Shown here in pieces: positions 28,295 through 36,729 of a stretch of DNA of 64,000 nt. A model generated the notes under the pieces. That model saw only the letters and a program-made list of their open reading frames with translations, had not been told where the DNA came from and ran no database searches. The position numbers and the translations under genes are program-made. Positions within the stretch are counted from its first letter, which is position 1. Every line of letters starts with the position of its first letter. Origin of the DNA: Acinetobacter geminorum (GTDB lineage Bacteria > Pseudomonadota > Gammaproteobacteria > Pseudomonadales > Moraxellaceae); contig NZ_JABELE010000001.1 of NCBI RefSeq assembly GCF_013009345.1, forward strand, positions 62,001 through 126,000, read 5' to 3'.

Positions 28295-30035
28295 AAATAG
28301 CCCTGAACAAGCCGATTTAAGCTGGTTAACAACGTGGAGTAACTTCTTAAATCAGGTTCCATTTACTGAACAATCGCAAGTACCAGAAGCCACTTCTTAC
28401 TTGCAACAGCTTATTGAAGCGAGCTTACAAGGCGATAGTTGTATTGATATCAGTTCAGAGCAAATTGCAGCACTTGGTCAGCTTGCTATATCTGCCGATC
28501 AAGCAACTTCAAAAGTTGCGCCATGCGTCTACGATGAGCAGGGGTTGGCATTATACCGATATTGGCACCTAGAGCAACGACTTGCAGAACAAATTTGTCG
28601 ATTAAAGCAACAATTAATTCAACCTGTTTCTTGTGATGACTATTTAGACCTGCTTACCGATCCTCATCAACAGGCAGCTTTAAAGATGGTTGCTCGGCAG
28701 GGCTTGAGTATTATTACGGGTGGGCCAGGTACAGGCAAGACTTATACACTTGCACGTATCATTGCTGTACTTAGCCAAGCAATTCCACATATTCGTGTGG
28801 CGATGGCTGCTCCAACAGGTAAAGCCGCACAGCGCATGCAAGAGGCCTTACAGAACTCATTTAATGACCCTAAATTGCTTGAGTCTGGATTAGTGAGTGA
28901 AGAGCTAAGAAATCAGGGAACACAAACGATTCACCGTTTGTTAGGGATGGGACATAGTCAGACACCACGGTTTAATCAAAAACAGCCTTTGCCTTATGAC
29001 GTGATTGTCGTGGATGAGGCTTCTATGCTGGATTTAAACCTGGCTACTCTTTTATTTGAAGCTGTGCCTGAGTCCTGTCGAATTATTTTATTAGGAGATG
29101 CAAATCAGCTCGCTTCCGTCGATGTCGGGGCAGTTCTTGCTGATTTACAGCAAATACAGGCATTGGCTGATAACCGAGTACAATTACAAACCAGTCGTCG
29201 TTTTGCTGAAGGGGCACTGATTGGGCAAGTTGCTAAATTTATTCAGGCGCAAACTCATCAACAAGACCATGTAGAAGTTTTACAGCGGTTTGAAGTTGAT
29301 ATTGTTCAGGTGTCAGAATTAAAGCCTATAGTTTTACAAAGTGACATGCCAGATGTGGTTCAGCTTGAGTATTTACCAGAAGGAAATCACGCAGAAGTCG
29401 AAATTTATTATCAGAAACTCATGTTAGGTTTCCAAGGCTATGTAAAGAGTCTAAAAAACTATTTAAAAGAAGAACGCTCGATTGAACAGGTTCAAAACGT
29501 AGTAAGAGCATTCGATGACTATCGTATTTTAACGGCGGTCCGTCACGGCCCATTTGGCTTACAACAGTTAAACCAGTATGCGCAGCGCTGGTTACAACAA
29601 CAGTTATCAATAGTTACAGTGGGTGGTTGGTATGTAGGTCGTCCGGTGATGATGACTTATAACGATTATCAGCTCGGTATTTCAAATGGGGATATTGGTT
29701 TGTGCTTTGAGCATAGAACTCAGCCACAACAATTTGAAGTATATTTTCCAAGTTTGAACAAATGGGTCGCTGCGAATCGATTGCCTAAAAGTATTCAGAG
29801 CGCATTTGCCTTAACGATTCATAAATCGCAAGGGTCTGAATTTACTCATACTGCTGTCGTTTTAGATCAGGCTGCCAAGAACTTATTAAGCCAAGAACTT
29901 ATTTACACTGCGATTACACGCGCTAAGAAAGTAGTCAGTCTTTTGGTGCATCAAGAGGCTTTATTACAAGCATTTACAGTTCGTACTACACGGAAAAGCG
30001 GTTTAGTTCAAAAAGTTAATCGGTTAGTTCGTTAA
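28284..30035 (+). CDS. recD: Exodeoxyribonuclease V subunit alpha (RecD)
   Basis: RecD is the 5'-3' SF1B helicase of RecBCD. Motif I is TGGPGTGKTYTLARI (nt about 28719-28763), motif II is VIVVDEASMLDL, and the C-terminal motif is ALTIHKSQGSEF followed by LIYTAITRAKK. No ATG is available at the 5' end; a stop lies just before 28272. I prefer GTG at 28284 (583 residues), because AGGTGG lies 8 bases upstream; GTG at 28272 (587 residues) is the alternative. It is separated from recB by 108 bp that consist largely of the 12-bp repeat. Confidence 0.94.
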   Translation: MDNLNSPEQADLSWLTTWSNFLNQVPFTEQSQVPEATSYLQQLIEASLQGDSCIDISSEQIAALGQLAISADQATSKVAPCVYDEQGLALYRYWHLEQRLAEQICRLKQQLIQPVSCDDYLDLLTDPHQQAALKMVARQGLSIITGGPGTGKTYTLARIIAVLSQAIPHIRVAMAAPTGKAAQRMQEALQNSFNDPKLLESGLVSEELRNQGTQTIHRLLGMGHSQTPRFNQKQPLPYDVIVVDEASMLDLNLATLLFEAVPESCRIILLGDANQLASVDVGAVLADLQQIQALADNRVQLQTSRRFAEGALIGQVAKFIQAQTHQQDHVEVLQRFEVDIVQVSELKPIVLQSDMPDVVQLEYLPEGNHAEVEIYYQKLMLGFQGYVKSLKNYLKEERSIEQVQNVVRAFDDYRILTAVRHGPFGLQQLNQYAQRWLQQQLSIVTVGGWYVGRPVMMTYNDYQLGISNGDIGLCFEHRTQPQQFEVYFPSLNKWVAANRLPKSIQSAFALTIHKSQGSEFTHTAVVLDQAAKNLLSQELIYTAITRAKKVVSLLVHQEALLQAFTVRTTRKSGLVQKVNRLVR

Positions 30036-30071
30036 GCCAAACTTAATATTTTCACCCTTGTAAGAAAAAGC

Positions 30072-30108
30072 TTACATAGATTCGAGATATTTGCTGCTAG
30101 AGTACACT
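30072..30108 (+). promoter_or_regulatory. Possible promoter of the candidate small RNA
   Basis: TACACT (30103-30108) or TAGAGT (30098-30103) could be a -10 element. Upstream TTCGAG (30081-30086) or TTACAT (30072-30077) are weak -35 candidates. It lies after a small TGTAAG/CTTACA hairpin just past the recD stop. Support is weak by sequence alone. Confidence 0.3.
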
Positions 30109-30113
30109 CCGTG

Positions 30114-30284
30114 TTTTTGAGATTATAAACGCACAACGAGCTTGGCACGGAATGTCGGGCAAAATCGCACAATAATAATAACTTAAGTCGAGAGACTGCG
30201 AACTTACAATGAAGTAGGTGTATAAAGAGGAAACTTACAGCCGCTAAGCCTTGTAGTTTTGGGAGAGACTACAGGGCTTTTTTA
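30114..30284 (+). ncRNA. Candidate intergenic small RNA, family unknown
   Basis: About 170 bp between recD and the beta-lactamase-like gene with no plausible reading frame but a good intrinsic terminator at its end (30246-30284). The 5' part is not AT-rich like the surrounding gap and contains short pairing elements, for example TCCGTG near 30108 with CACGGA near 30148. The stretch is bounded by a possible promoter and a strong terminator, which suggests an independent transcript. I could not match it to 6S, RNase P or other families by eye. A read-through recD 3' UTR is the alternative. Confidence 0.45.
30246..30284 (+). terminator. Intrinsic terminator of the candidate small RNA
   Basis: AGCCTTGTAGT (30247-30257) pairs with ACTACAGGGCT (30268-30278) with a single G-U pair, followed by a run of T residues. 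This is the first strong terminator after recD. Confidence 0.88.
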
Positions 30285-30450
30285 TCTTTTGCTTTTCTAA
30301 TGCTCCTAAAAAACTACCAGAAAAGATCAATTTTAAGCCTATCTCTAGTATATTTCGGTTGAGAAAAATATATCAATAATATCAATATATTTATCTGTAA
30401 TATGATTCTTAAATAAGCATTTTTCCTGTGAATTGTTAAGTTATATGTTA

Positions 30451-30510
30451 TACAGAACTGTACGTTAAATGTTGAAAATGACTAAACACCAAATATTATA
30501 CAGACCTGTA
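30451..30510 (+). promoter_or_regulatory. Promoter framed by two identical-type palindromic operators
   Basis: TACAGAACTGTA (30451-30462) and TACAGACCTGTA (30499-30510) are palindromes of the form TACAG-NN-CTGTA. They share extended flanks (TTATACAG before, CTGTACGTT after) and lie 48 bp apart centre to centre. Between them is TTGAAA (30472-30477) with a 16-bp spacer to TATTAT (30494-30499), a good sigma-70 promoter. The downstream operator overlaps the -10 and start site, as for a repressor. The length and symmetry would suit a TetR-family regulator, which is inference. No protein gene of convincing size follows. Confidence 0.6.
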
Positions 30511-30697
30511 CGTTTTTACTTACATGATGATAAGAAAAATACTACTTTTCTTCATAATTGGATGTGTCACAATACATCACATAAGGAAATAGAAACGAAA
30601 ACATTGGAAGTGAGTTAAAACAACAAGAAGGATGTGACTAGCATCTCACCAACGATAATAAAAACAGTAATAACACGATAAACAAAAACTACAGCGC

Positions 30698-30729
30698 AAA
30701 AAACCCAAGCAGAAATGCTTGGGTTTTTT
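30698..30729. terminator. Bidirectional terminator
   Basis: A 14-bp perfect stem (AAAAAACCCAAGCA / TGCTTGGGTTTTTT) with a GAAA loop. It serves the beta-lactamase-like gene (minus) and would also end a plus-strand transcript from the operator-flanked promoter near 30500, giving an RNA of about 225 bases. Confidence 0.92.
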
Positions 30730-30737
30730 ATTTGCTT

Positions 30738-32036
30738 TTAAACTAAGTTGGTTTCATGAGAGTCGCTGCCGAATAAAGAACGACGTTGATCTCTAGGAAT
30801 TCGTGGGCACTGGCTGGAGATTTGATAGAGTACTTTAGCTAAAGCAGGTAGGTGAGTACCTACTACAGATTTACCTGTCGTTAATAGGGAAACACTAATA
30901 TCTCTTTCTGGATCGGCCCAGCATAAGATATTGGAGAACCCTAAATGGCCAAATGCTTGTCCTGTCATAGGACCAAAAAGGCCTACCGGGTTACTGCCTA
31001 ACATTGGCCCTAAAGCATAGCGCATTGGAATTAACAAAGTCCGGTCAATGTTAACGCCTGTGGTTGGCAGTGTTGCTCTGAAAATTGTTTTCTCACTAAA
31101 GATTTGCTGACCGCCGTAGCTTCCACCATTTAAAAGCATTTCAAAGAAGCGGCCAGCTTGTTCTGCACTGGTATAGATGTTTCCAGCTGGACAAATGGTG
31201 TCCATAAAACGACTATCGTTCGTCACATCAACTGCAAGTTGTAAGCCGCCACCTAACACATGATTCAGGTAGTGATCGGTACCAAGGCGAGGGTGCAGAC
31301 CTGTTGCACAGTTTAAGGCGACTTCTGAACGGTATTCTGGTTTTAAGCCATAATTGAAATAAGGCATCCCCATTGGTTTTTCAATAGTTTGATGTACAAA
31401 TTCACGTAAATCCTGCCCAGTCACCCGTTCAATGACTTCTCCTAAAATATAACCTGCCGTAACAGCATGATAGGCAAGGTGATTGCCAGCAGGAGACACA
31501 GGTCGAGCAGCATATAAACGTTTTAAAATTTCGTCTTTATCAAATAATAAATCTGGTGTGACATCGCCATCAATATAGGGAATGCCGCCACGATGTGCTA
31601 ATAAATGAAAGATCGTTGCACGGCGCTTACCGTTGACACCATATTCAGGAACATAATAGCTCACGGGATCAAGTAAATTGATTTCACCCTTTTCATCTAA
31701 TAGATGAATTAACATGGCTGTAATCATCTTTGATGCTGAAAATAGGCAAACAGGTGTATCAGGTGTTGCAATCAGGGCATTTTCTTGAAGTCCTGCCGGA
31801 GAGTTACCTTGGGCATATCCAATGCTTCGATTGAGTAAAATTTTACCTTGTCTGCGTAGACAAAAGGTAATAAGTGGATAATTTCCGGTTTTATATAGTG
31901 CCTCTATACTTTTCCAGATTTTTTGAATCTGGTGATCGCTCATTCCACCCTGTTCAGCAGCAACTTCATCTTTTTGTCGAATGACTTGCTCAATATTGTC
32001 CGGTACTGGACAAGTGTTAGTTGAAAAAATTTTCAC
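30738..32036 (-). CDS. Serine hydrolase of the class C beta-lactamase / EstB family
   Basis: A 432-residue protein with the beta-lactamase fold. The nucleophile motif SxxK is SASK (within LFSASKMITAML, about residues 102-113), and a tyrosine motif YHA follows (YHAVTAGYILGE). Near the C-terminus GHLGFSN takes the place of the KTG box (an HxG variant common in esterases of this family). There is no signal peptide, which argues for a cytoplasmic esterase or lipase and not a resistance enzyme. The start is GTG at 32036, preceded by GAGGG. Substrate unknown. Confidence 0.85.
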   Translation of the reverse strand: MKIFSTNTCPVPDNIEQVIRQKDEVAAEQGGMSDHQIQKIWKSIEALYKTGNYPLITFCLRRQGKILLNRSIGYAQGNSPAGLQENALIATPDTPVCLFSASKMITAMLIHLLDEKGEINLLDPVSYYVPEYGVNGKRRATIFHLLAHRGGIPYIDGDVTPDLLFDKDEILKRLYAARPVSPAGNHLAYHAVTAGYILGEVIERVTGQDLREFVHQTIEKPMGMPYFNYGLKPEYRSEVALNCATGLHPRLGTDHYLNHVLGGGLQLAVDVTNDSRFMDTICPAGNIYTSAEQAGRFFEMLLNGGSYGGQQIFSEKTIFRATLPTTGVNIDRTLLIPMRYALGPMLGSNPVGLFGPMTGQAFGHLGFSNILCWADPERDISVSLLTTGKSVVGTHLPALAKVLYQISSQCPRIPRDQRRSLFGSDSHETNLV

Positions 32037-32131
32037 ACGTCCCTCGCGCTTCTTTCTTTTTATTCGAGGCTAGTGTGCAGGGTTAAGGTCTTGATGTCAG
32101 TGTCTAAAATGACAAGTTACTGAAAACTATT

Positions 32132-32160
32132 TTGCAATCCACCTATAGATACCTTAAAAT
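32132..32160 (+). promoter_or_regulatory. Predicted rpsO promoter
   Basis: TTGCAA (32132-32137), a 17-bp spacer and TAAAAT (32155-32160) form a good sigma-70 promoter about 85 bp upstream of rpsO. The leader in between is long enough for the S15 autoregulatory structure known in other bacteria, which I did not resolve here. Confidence 0.55.
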
Positions 32161-32246
32161 AGGCGACTTGCTGTAGTGATGCACGGCAGTCAGTTGCCTC
32201 AACTGATTCATATCGTTTACTTTTTTAAGCATCTCGGAGAAATCGA

Positions 32247-32516
32247 ATGGCTTTAACTAATGCAGACCGCGCAGAGATCATTGCTAAATTTGCTCGCGCT
32301 GAAAATGACACTGGTTCACCAGAAGTACAAGTAGCTTTATTGACTGCTCAAATCAATGATTTACAAGGTCACTTCAAAGCTCACAAACACGACCACCACA
32401 GCCGTCGTGGTTTGATCCGTATGGTTAACCAACGTCGTAAATTGCTCGACTACTTAAATGGTAAAGACCACGGTCGTTACACTGCTTTGATCGGTGCTTT
32501 AGGTTTACGTCGTTAA
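32247..32516 (+). CDS. rpsO: 30S ribosomal protein S15
   Basis: S15 binds the central domain of 16S rRNA early in 30S assembly. The 89-residue product has exactly the family length, with the conserved [14 protein letters not shown] and [20 protein letters not shown] segments. The start at 32247 is preceded by CGGAGAAA. It is followed by pnp after 251 bp with two hairpins, the classical rpsO-pnp arrangement. Confidence 0.98.
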   Translation: MALTNADRAEIIAKFARAENDTGSPEVQVALLTAQINDLQGHFKAHKHDHHSRRGLIRMVNQRRKLLDYLNGKDHGRYTALIGALGLRR

Positions 32517-32580
32517 TTCGATTTTCACTTTGTTTTCGCTATTTCGCATGTCGCAATGCTTTATCGCTGAAAAGAGAGTT

Positions 32581-32603
32581 TCACTTAATGCTAGGTTAAG
32601 TGA
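32581..32603 (+). other. Hairpin in the rpsO-pnp intergenic RNA
   Basis: TCACTTAA and TTAAGTGA form an 8-bp perfect stem around a 7-base loop. By position it resembles the pnp leader hairpin that RNase III cleaves during PNPase autoregulation in E. coli. That role here is an inference. Confidence 0.4.
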
Positions 32604-32608
32604 TTTTT

Positions 32609-32636
32609 AGAAGGGGCGCTTGTGCGCTCCTTCTTT
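32609..32636 (+). terminator. Leaky terminator/attenuator between rpsO and pnp
   Basis: AGAAGGGGCGC (32609-32619) pairs with GCGCTCCTTCT (32624-32634) around a TTGT loop with one G-U pair, followed by only a short T run (TT, then G). It would give partial termination after rpsO. Confidence 0.6.
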
Positions 32637-32767
32637 GCGTTTAACTTATTTTAAATAATTGATCTAGTGTGATGGCTTCTAAGCTTTGTCATTTATCTAC
32701 CAATTGGTGTAGTCTGAATGCCAAACCTTAGGGGTCTCACTAGAATAAAATTAGGAAAATACAATAC

Positions 32768-34861
32768 ATGTCAATGTTTAATATCGTTCGTAAAGAATTC
32801 CAATTCGGTCAACATCAAGTCGTTTTAGAAACGGGTCGCGTTGCACGTCAAGCAAACACAGTTTTAATCACTATGGGTGGCGTAACTGTTTTAGTTGCAG
32901 TTGTTGCTCAACCTAAAGCAAAAGCGGGCCAAGACTTCTTCCCGTTAACAGTTAACTATCAAGAAAAACAATATGCAGCTGGTCGTATCCCTGGTGGTTA
33001 CGGTAAGCGTGAAGGTCGTGCTTCTGAAGCTGAAACTTTAATTTCACGTCTTATTGACCGTCCAATTCGTCCGTTGTTCCCAGAAGGTTACTTCAACGAA
33101 ATTCAAGTAACAGCAACTGTTGTTTCTTCTGACAAAACTATGGATGCTGACATTGCAGCAATGCTTGGTACATCAGCAGCATTGTCTATTGCTGGTACTC
33201 CTTTCCGCGGCCCAATCGGTGCGGCACGTGTTGGTTTAATCAACGGTGAATATGTTCTTAACCCGAACTTTGAACAGTTGAAAGAAAGTGACCTTGACCT
33301 TGTGGTTGCAGGTACAGAATCTGCTGTACTGATGGTTGAATCTGAAGCGAAAGAACTTTCAGAAGACCAAATGCTTGGTGCTGTGCTTTTCGGTCATGAC
33401 GAAATGCAAATTGCAATTCAAGCAATTAAAGAATTTGCGGCTGCTGCTGGCGCTGTTGAATCAACTTGGGTTGCTCCAGCTAAAAACGAAGCTCTTCTTG
33501 AGCAATTAAAAGCAGCTTTCGAAGCGAAAATCTCAGAAGCATATACAATTGCAGTTAAACAAGATCGTTATGCAGCACTTGATGCACTTTATGCAGAAGC
33601 TTTAGCTCAGTTTGTTCCAGAAAATGACGAAACTGGTATTGCTGATGAAGTAAACGAATTATTCGAAGACCTTAAATACCGTACAGTACGTGACAACATC
33701 TTGTCAGGTAAGCCACGTATTGATGGTCGTGATACTAAAACTGTTCGTGCTATCGACGTTCAAGTTGGCGTATTAGATCGTGCACACGGTTCTGCATTAT
33801 TTACACGTGGTGAAACTCAAGCGTTGGTAACAACAACTTTGGGTAATACTCGTGATGCGTTAATGGTTGATACCCTTGCTGGTACTAAGACTGACAACTT
33901 CATGTTGCACTACAACTTCCCTGCATACTCTGTAGGTGAAACAGGCCGTGAATCTGGTCCTAAGCGTCGTGAAATTGGTCACGGTCGTTTAGCACGTCGT
34001 GGTGTTCAAGCAGTTCTTCCTGCGGCTGACCGCTTCCCGTATGTAATTCGTATTGTATCTGACATTACTGAATCAAACGGTTCATCTTCAATGGCTTCTG
34101 TATGTGGTGCTTCATTATCACTTATGGATGCAGGTGTTCCGCTTAAAGCACCAGTTGCGGGTATTGCAATGGGCTTGGTGAAAGAAGGCGAGCGTTTCGC
34201 AGTACTTTCTGACATCTTGGGTGATGAAGATCACTTAGGTGATATGGACTTTAAAGTAGCAGGTTCTGCAAACGGTATTACTGCACTTCAAATGGACATC
34301 AAGATTGAAGGTATTACTGAAGAAATTATGGAAGTTGCATTAAACCAAGCATTTGCTGGTCGTATGCACATCCTAAACGAAATGAATAAAGTCATTTCAC
34401 GTGCGCGTGCTGAAATCAGTGCTCATGCACCGACGTTTGAAGTTATTAACATTAACCCAGACAAGATCCGTGATGTTATTGGTAAAGGCGGCGCAACTAT
34501 CCGTCAAATTACTGAAGAAACTAAAGCTGCAATTGATATCGAAGACAACGGTACTGTTCGCGTATTTGGTGAAACTAAAGCTGCTGCTAAAGCTGCAATT
34601 GCTAAGATTCAAGCAATTACTGCTGAAGTTGAACCAGGTAAGATCTATGACGGTAAAGTAATTCGTATTGTAGAATTCGGTGCGTTTGTAAACATCATGC
34701 CGGGTACTGATGGCCTTCTTCACATTTCGCAAATTTCAAATGAACGTATTGCGAACGTAACTGATGTTCTTAAAGAAGGTCAGGAAGTGAAAGTACAAGT
34801 TGCTGATGTTGATAATCGTGGTCGTATTAAATTGACTATGAAAGACATTGAACAAGCATAA
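32768..34861 (+). CDS. pnp: Polyribonucleotide nucleotidyltransferase (PNPase)
   Basis: PNPase is the phosphorolytic 3'-5' exoribonuclease of mRNA decay and a degradosome partner. The 697-residue product has two RNase PH domains (the second with [20 protein letters not shown] near residue 440), a KH domain ([12 protein letters not shown] near 562) and a C-terminal S1 domain ([19 protein letters not shown]). All expected domains are complete. It lies downstream of rpsO and is closed by a strong terminator. Confidence 0.98.
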   Translation: MSMFNIVRKEFQFGQHQVVLETGRVARQANTVLITMGGVTVLVAVVAQPKAKAGQDFFPLTVNYQEKQYAAGRIPGGYGKREGRASEAETLISRLIDRPIRPLFPEGYFNEIQVTATVVSSDKTMDADIAAMLGTSAALSIAGTPFRGPIGAARVGLINGEYVLNPNFEQLKESDLDLVVAGTESAVLMVESEAKELSEDQMLGAVLFGHDEMQIAIQAIKEFAAAAGAVESTWVAPAKNEALLEQLKAAFEAKISEAYTIAVKQDRYAALDALYAEALAQFVPENDETGIADEVNELFEDLKYRTVRDNILSGKPRIDGRDTKTVRAIDVQVGVLDRAHGSALFTRGETQALVTTTLGNTRDALMVDTLAGTKTDNFMLHYNFPAYSVGETGRESGPKRREIGHGRLARRGVQAVLPAADRFPYVIRIVSDITESNGSSSMASVCGASLSLMDAGVPLKAPVAGIAMGLVKEGERFAVLSDILGDEDHLGDMDFKVAGSANGITALQMDIKIEGITEEIMEVALNQAFAGRMHILNEMNKVISRARAEISAHAPTFEVININPDKIRDVIGKGGATIRQITEETKAAIDIEDNGTVRVFGETKAAAKAAIAKIQAITAEVEPGKIYDGKVIRIVEFGAFVNIMPGTDGLLHISQISNERIANVTDVLKEGQEVKVQVADVDNRGRIKLTMKDIEQA

Positions 34862-34877
34862 TTGTTCTGGTGACATG

Positions 34878-34906
34878 AAAAAGTCCGCTTGATGCGGACT
34901 TTTTTT
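34878..34906 (+). terminator. Terminator of pnp
   Basis: AAAAAGTCCGC and GCGGACTTTTT form a strong stem around a TTGAT loop, followed by additional T residues, 17 bp after the pnp stop. Confidence 0.93.
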
Positions 34907-34946
34907 ATGGCATGATGCAAGTAATACAAAAACAGATCATTGTGGT

Positions 34947-36158
34947 ATGCAGGTTTATTACTTTTATCGCCATCACGCTGACGGCTATGTCTTTTTAAGC
35001 CGTGAGCAGCATAATGAACACATTCTGGAGTTTTTCTGGATTGATAGTGTCAGAACGGATGTGGTGAACCATAACGAAGAATGGCAACAAACGATTCAGC
35101 AGCTTTCAGACGTGGTTATCAATGAATTTCATATGCGGGATATTGCGAATATTGAGCATCCTTGTGCATTTGATACGCTTGAAGAATACGACCTGCTTAT
35201 TTTTAGAAAGCTCGTTACACCTGATGATGAAATTAAAAATGGGGAATCCCATGAGAGTGTATTTGGTCTAGCAACCACGCCGATTAGCTTTATTTTTACC
35301 CCTAAAGTTCTGATTAGTGTTCGTGAGCAAGGCAATAAGTCGATTGAAAACTATATTCAACGTCTCGAAAATATTTTATGTAAAACTTTGGAAGAACAAA
35401 ACAAAACCCGTAAGCTGCCTAATTCACCTGTAGATTTATGTTTACGTCTGCTGAATAGCATGGTGGATGGCTACCTTGATATCCGTTCACCTTTAACTAG
35501 AAGAGTTGAGCATTGGCAACAACAATTGTTGCAAGGTAATCGTCGTTTTAAACAGTGGCATCAACTGTTTCATGAAAACATGGCCTTTCAGCAGGTTGAA
35601 AATTTATGCGAAGAGCAAATCGAAACCTTACAAGAGTTTCGTGATGAAATTGTAGAAAACTATCATCATGTTATTGGTGAGAAGACGCATAGTTCTCAAG
35701 ATCTTTTATTAGTTCGTTTGAATGATTTAATGAGTCATGTCGAACGTATTCAAAAACATACTTTGCGTTTACGTAGCGCCATTCAGTCGGCGATTGATTT
35801 GCACTTCTCAGCAATTGCCAACCAGACCAATGAGAATATGCGTATTCTTGCCATTATTACTGCTGTATTTGCACCGCTTACGCTTTTAACCGGTATTTAT
35901 GGAATGAACTTTGAGTTTATTCCAGGGCTTAAATCACCGGTAGGTTTCTGGATTATGCTCGGTGTTATGCTGCTAAGTACTGTTTTGTTACTGTACTATT
36001 TTTATCGACAACATTTGGTGGGGCGCGGTGAAAAAAGTGTGATTGATTTACTGGCTCAACAGCATCGCCAAGATCGAATGAATTTGTTTTGGTTTCTGGA
36101 GTATGAGCCGATTAAGCAGACATTGAAGGAAGTGGAAAAGATTACTCGGTTGAAATAA
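34947..36158 (+). CDS. CorA-type divalent cation transporter
   Basis: A 403-residue member of the CorA/ZntB family of pentameric channels for Mg2+, Co2+ or Zn2+. The signature GMN is at residues 319-321 (IYGMNFEFIPG) between the two C-terminal transmembrane helices. The long N-terminal part forms the cytoplasmic funnel with helical segments at about residues 170-310. The loop after GMN reads FEFIPG and not the MPEL typical of CorA, so the ion preference is open. It is a single-gene unit after the pnp terminator. Confidence 0.9.
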   Translation: MQVYYFYRHHADGYVFLSREQHNEHILEFFWIDSVRTDVVNHNEEWQQTIQQLSDVVINEFHMRDIANIEHPCAFDTLEEYDLLIFRKLVTPDDEIKNGESHESVFGLATTPISFIFTPKVLISVREQGNKSIENYIQRLENILCKTLEEQNKTRKLPNSPVDLCLRLLNSMVDGYLDIRSPLTRRVEHWQQQLLQGNRRFKQWHQLFHENMAFQQVENLCEEQIETLQEFRDEIVENYHHVIGEKTHSSQDLLLVRLNDLMSHVERIQKHTLRLRSAIQSAIDLHFSAIANQTNENMRILAIITAVFAPLTLLTGIYGMNFEFIPGLKSPVGFWIMLGVMLLSTVLLLYYFYRQHLVGRGEKSVIDLLAQQHRQDRMNLFWFLEYEPIKQTLKEVEKITRLK

Positions 36159-36231
36159 AAGTGATTTTCAAAAAATGAGTAAAGTTGATGTGTTAGCATT
36201 GCCTCAAATATAGAGGTTAATTAGATATTCT

Positions 36232-36345
36232 TTGTATAGGCCTGTCCTTACTTTTGACTGGGCAAAAGTAACAAAACCCTTTATTGGACTGACGGTACAT
36301 CCATGTTACCGCAGTCCAAAAGGCGGCATCCCTGCCGCCCGTCAC
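36232..36345 (+). repeat. Dispersed intergenic repeat, copy 1
   Basis: About 114 bp of imperfect palindromes, including CTTACTTTT...AAAAGTAAC, GGTACATCCATGTTACC and GGCGGCATCCCTGCCGCC. It aligns along its whole length, from TTGTATAGGC to GTCAC, with the reverse complement of 60647-60758, though with many substitutions. It fills the gap between the CorA-type gene and cbpM. It looks like a non-coding dispersed element of this genome. Confidence 0.75.
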
Positions 36346-36388
36346 CTTAGTTCATGCCTGTTTTAATGGTTATTTAGAAGAAAAAATC

Positions 36389-36718
36389 TCAATGAAAATG
36401 CTTCAACTGTTTTCTAAGTTGTTGCACTTCATCAATCAAATCTAACATCACAGCAACTGCTGCCAAACTTGCGTCAAAGTCACGTTGCAGACGATACGCT
36501 TTACGTGCACGTGCGACATCTTCACCCATAAACTGGTGTGCTTCAGGTGTATTCTCGACTGATAAAATATCATATTCAATGAGCTGAAGAATCCAGTCAG
36601 GACTTTGGCCGCAAGCTTGGGCAAATTGTTGTAAATCAAATGTCGATTGTTCATCAACGACCTCTGCACTAAAGGTATGGCCGTCATATACAATTTCTCG
36701 ATAGTGAATGGTTGTCAT
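36389..36718 (-). CDS. cbpM: Chaperone modulator CbpM
   Basis: CbpM binds and inhibits the DnaJ-like co-chaperone CbpA. The 109-residue protein has the MerR-like helical organisation of the family (LQQFAQACGQSPDWILQLIE at about residues 30-49) and a C-terminal coiled helix (LIDEVQQLRKQLKH). It directly follows cbpA on the same strand with an 11-bp gap, the standard cbpA-cbpM pair. Confidence 0.9.
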   Translation of the reverse strand: MTTIHYREIVYDGHTFSAEVVDEQSTFDLQQFAQACGQSPDWILQLIEYDILSVENTPEAHQFMGEDVARARKAYRLQRDFDASLAAVAVMLDLIDEVQQLRKQLKHFH

Positions 36719-36729
36719 GATCTTGCTCC

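Noticed and set aside
28120..28362. Minus-strand frame with a periodic P-H-x-Y peptide across the recD start
   Set aside because: The periodicity is simply the 12-bp DNA repeat read in another frame, and the frame overlaps recB and recD.
30114..30284. 6S RNA (ssrS) identity for the intergenic transcript
   Set aside because: No convincing match to the conserved bubble and stem sequences of 6S RNA could be found by eye, so only a generic candidate is listed.
30524..30592. 22-codon hydrophobic ORF as a toxin or leader peptide gene
   Set aside because: There is no ribosome-binding site and the size is within chance expectation, so it is mentioned only within the finding on the operator-flanked unit.
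30738..32036. Beta-lactamase resistance gene
   Set aside because: SxxK and Tyr motifs are present, but there is no signal peptide and the KTG box is replaced by HLG, as in esterases of this family.
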